From NCBI RefSeq assembly GCF_002150035.1, contig NZ_NETS01000010.1, positions 1,798,001-1,862,000 of the forward strand: DNA of 64,000 nt, read 5' to 3'. Made by a program: the position numbers and the translations under genes. Within the stretch, counting starts at the first letter, position 1. Every line of letters begins with the position of its first letter. The DNA comes from Leptospira venezuelensis (GTDB taxonomy: Bacteria; Spirochaetota; Leptospiria; Leptospirales; Leptospiraceae). Positions 62,376-64,000 of the stretch are shown here, piece by piece. Under the pieces are notes generated by a model. That model worked only from the letters and a program-made list of their open reading frames with translations. It did no database searches and was not told the DNA's origin.

Positions 62376-64000
62376 ATGAATCAAACCCTTTGGACTCCCA
62401 GTCCCGAACTCATTCAAAACTCAAGACTTACAGAATTCCAAAATTTTGCCGAACAAAAGATCGGTAAAAAATTCCTGAACTATTCAGAGTTACATTCCTG
62501 GTCTGCGGAATTCCCTGAAAAATTTTGGGGACTGATTTGGGAATTTGCTCCAGTTATCCATTCCAAAACTTACTATGAAGTCATTCGACCCGGGAATACT
62601 TTTAGAGAGGCTCAATTCTTTCCGGGAGCAAAACTGAACTTCGCCCAAAACTTACTTAGGAAAAAAGACGATACAATTGCTCTATTTTACAGAGGAGAAA
62701 GTGGAGCGGAGAAGAGTCAGACCTATTCTGAACTGTATAAAAAGGTCGGAGCACTCTCTGCCTATTTTAGATCGGAAGGTGTTGTGCCTGGAGATAGGAT
62801 TGCGGGTCTCATGCCAAATGTCCCGGATACAGTCTTAGCGATGTTAGCCGCTACGAGTATAGGAGCTGTCTGGACATCTTGCTCTCCTGATTTTGGGGTC
62901 AAAGGAGTTTTAGATCGATTCGGCCAGATCAAACCTAAAATACTGATCACCACAGATCGATACGAATTTAAAGGTAAGTCACTTCCGCTTGCTGCGATTG
63001 TGCAAGAGATCTCTTCTCAACTTCCTGATCTGAAAAAGATTTTAGTTTCAGAATATCCTAGCTTGGGATCTAAAGATCAGAAAAGTGTAACGGACGGATT
63101 TCCGAAAAACGCTATTTCATTAGAAGAATCTTATAAATCTTTTTTGGGACAGGAACCTGAATTTTACCAAACATCTTTCAATCATCCTGTTTATATCATG
63201 TATTCTTCCGGAACAACTGGACTTCCTAAATGTATGGTCCAAGGCTCCGGAGTTTTCTTAAATCACTGGAAAGAACTTGCGCTACATACAGATCTGAGAG
63301 AAGGAGATGGGATCTTCTATTATACCACTTGCGGATGGATGATGTGGAATTGGCTAGTAAGTTCTCTTTCAATTGGAGCAACTGTACATCTATTCGATGG
63401 AAATCCATTTTATCCTGATCCTGGAGTGTTGTTCCGTTTTGTTTCAGATAGAAAGGTGAAAGTATTCGGAGTAGGAGCTAAATATATTCTTAGCTTAGAG
63501 AAGGAAAAATACAGGCCTAACGTCGATCTTTCTTCCGTGAAGGCAGTTCTTTCCACCGGATCTCCATTACCAGGATACGGATTCGATTATGTTTATGAAT
63601 CTTGGAAGAAGGACCTAAGGCTTTCTTCTATTTCCGGAGGAACTGACCTGAATGGATGTTTTGCATTAGGAAATCCTAATTTACCTGTGCATTCCGGCGA
63701 ATTACAATCTTTAGGGCTTGGAATGGCAGTCAAAATTTTTGATGACTCTGGAAAACCTGTCCAAGGACAAAAAGGAGAACTGGTCTGTACAAAACCATTT
63801 CCTTCAATGCCCTTAGAATTTTGGAATGATCCGGATGGGATAAAATATCTGGGCGCTTATTTTGATACGTATCCTAATATCTGGAGGCATGGTGACTTTG
63901 CGGAAATTCTTCCGAACGGTGGAATGGTAGTGTATGGAAGATCTGATGCAACCTTGAATCCAGGTGGAGTTCGTATCGGCACTGCTGATTTATATAGCTT
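62376..64000 (+). CDS. Acetoacetyl-CoA synthetase, N-terminal part (cut by window edge)
   Basis: The first 541 residues of an AMP-forming acyl-CoA synthetase are present; the frame is open at the right edge, and full-length family members have about 650. The beginning MNQTLWTPSPELIQNSRLTEF and the segments RPGNTFREAQFFPGAKLNFAQN and AVWTSCSPDFG are typical of AacS. The adenylation motifs are YSSGTTGLPKCMVQ, VFGVGAKYI, ISGGTDLNGCF and, near the edge, GRSDATLNPGGVRIG. It would activate acetoacetate to acetoacetyl-CoA with ATP, in ketone-body or storage-polymer use. The catalytic Lys near the C-terminus lies outside. Confidence 0.88.
   Translation, partial: MNQTLWTPSPELIQNSRLTEFQNFAEQKIGKKFLNYSELHSWSAEFPEKFWGLIWEFAPVIHSKTYYEVIRPGNTFREAQFFPGAKLNFAQNLLRKKDDTIALFYRGESGAEKSQTYSELYKKVGALSAYFRSEGVVPGDRIAGLMPNVPDTVLAMLAATSIGAVWTSCSPDFGVKGVLDRFGQIKPKILITTDRYEFKGKSLPLAAIVQEISSQLPDLKKILVSEYPSLGSKDQKSVTDGFPKNAISLEESYKSFLGQEPEFYQTSFNHPVYIMYSSGTTGLPKCMVQGSGVFLNHWKELALHTDLREGDGIFYYTTCGWMMWNWLVSSLSIGATVHLFDGNPFYPDPGVLFRFVSDRKVKVFGVGAKYILSLEKEKYRPNVDLSSVKAVLSTGSPLPGYGFDYVYESWKKDLRLSSISGGTDLNGCFALGNPNLPVHSGELQSLGLGMAVKIFDDSGKPVQGQKGELVCTKPFPSMPLEFWNDPDGIKYLGAYFDTYPNIWRHGDFAEILPNGGMVVYGRSDATLNPGGVRIGTADLYS

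Overview
The window looks like chromosomal DNA of a Leptospira species. Several things point there: many small lipoproteins and Leptospira-type hypothetical proteins, PilZ-like and SpoIIE/PAS signalling proteins, an alternative complex III operon, an mreBCD-mrdAB elongasome operon, and moderate-to-low G+C. The base composition looks higher in G+C than L. interrogans, so a non-interrogans species is more likely; this is an impression, not a measurement. No rRNA, tRNA, CRISPR array, insertion sequence or prophage was seen. Both edges cut genes: a GT39-like glycosyltransferase on the left and acetoacetyl-CoA synthetase on the right.

Layout. 0-8 kb: glycosyltransferase end, M20 peptidase lipoprotein, LpxL-like acyltransferase, membrane AraC regulator, then a YHYH / YwqK-like / SCO lipoprotein run and a secreted nuclease-fold protein. 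8.5-16.4 kb: a complete alternative complex III operon (actABCDEF) plus an SH3-like lipoprotein, closed by a strong terminator. 16.5-19.6 kb: small membrane protein, lipoproteins, a Cys-rich secreted peptide and a PilZ-like protein. 19.6-24.5 kb: the most unusual stretch. It has a translationally coupled three-gene cassette (degenerate RecA-like protein, 86-residue protein, divergent family B DNA polymerase), a cupin, a stand-alone Pycsar-type transmembrane effector and an internally deleted GNAT remnant. 24.5-36.2 kb: acyltransferase 3, a large unknown membrane-anchored protein, glyA, lipoate ligase, SGNH hydrolase with an outer-membrane-barrel candidate, a rhomboid-like protein lacking the catalytic His, an MBL hydrolase and a class A PBP. 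36.3-42.2 kb: 2-oxoglutarate dehydrogenase genes in the order sucB-lpdA-sucA. 42.3-48.8 kb: a signalling block (double-PAS kinase, single receiver, hybrid kinase, SpoIIE-type phosphatase). 48.8-52.3 kb: unknowns and Ppx/GppA. 52.5-58.6 kb: mreB-mreC-mreD-mrdA-rodA. 58.7-64 kb: hypotheticals, a DUF1858 protein, a QueD-like protein lacking the usual Cys, and acetoacetyl-CoA synthetase.

How the genes fit together. The ACIII operon would oxidise quinol and pass electrons to a terminal oxidase that is not in the window; the SCO protein could help mature such an oxidase. Lipoate ligase, glyA, lpdA and sucB are functionally linked through lipoylated complexes and one-carbon metabolism. The mre/mrd operon and PBP1A serve cell-wall growth. 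The RecA-like/PolB cassette resembles in logic, not in sequence, the ImuA-ImuB-DnaE2 mutagenesis cassette, and is the best candidate for an undescribed system. Three copies of a dispersed inverted repeat built from NNCACNGAG units sit between genes at 1.2, 2.9 and 61.8 kb.
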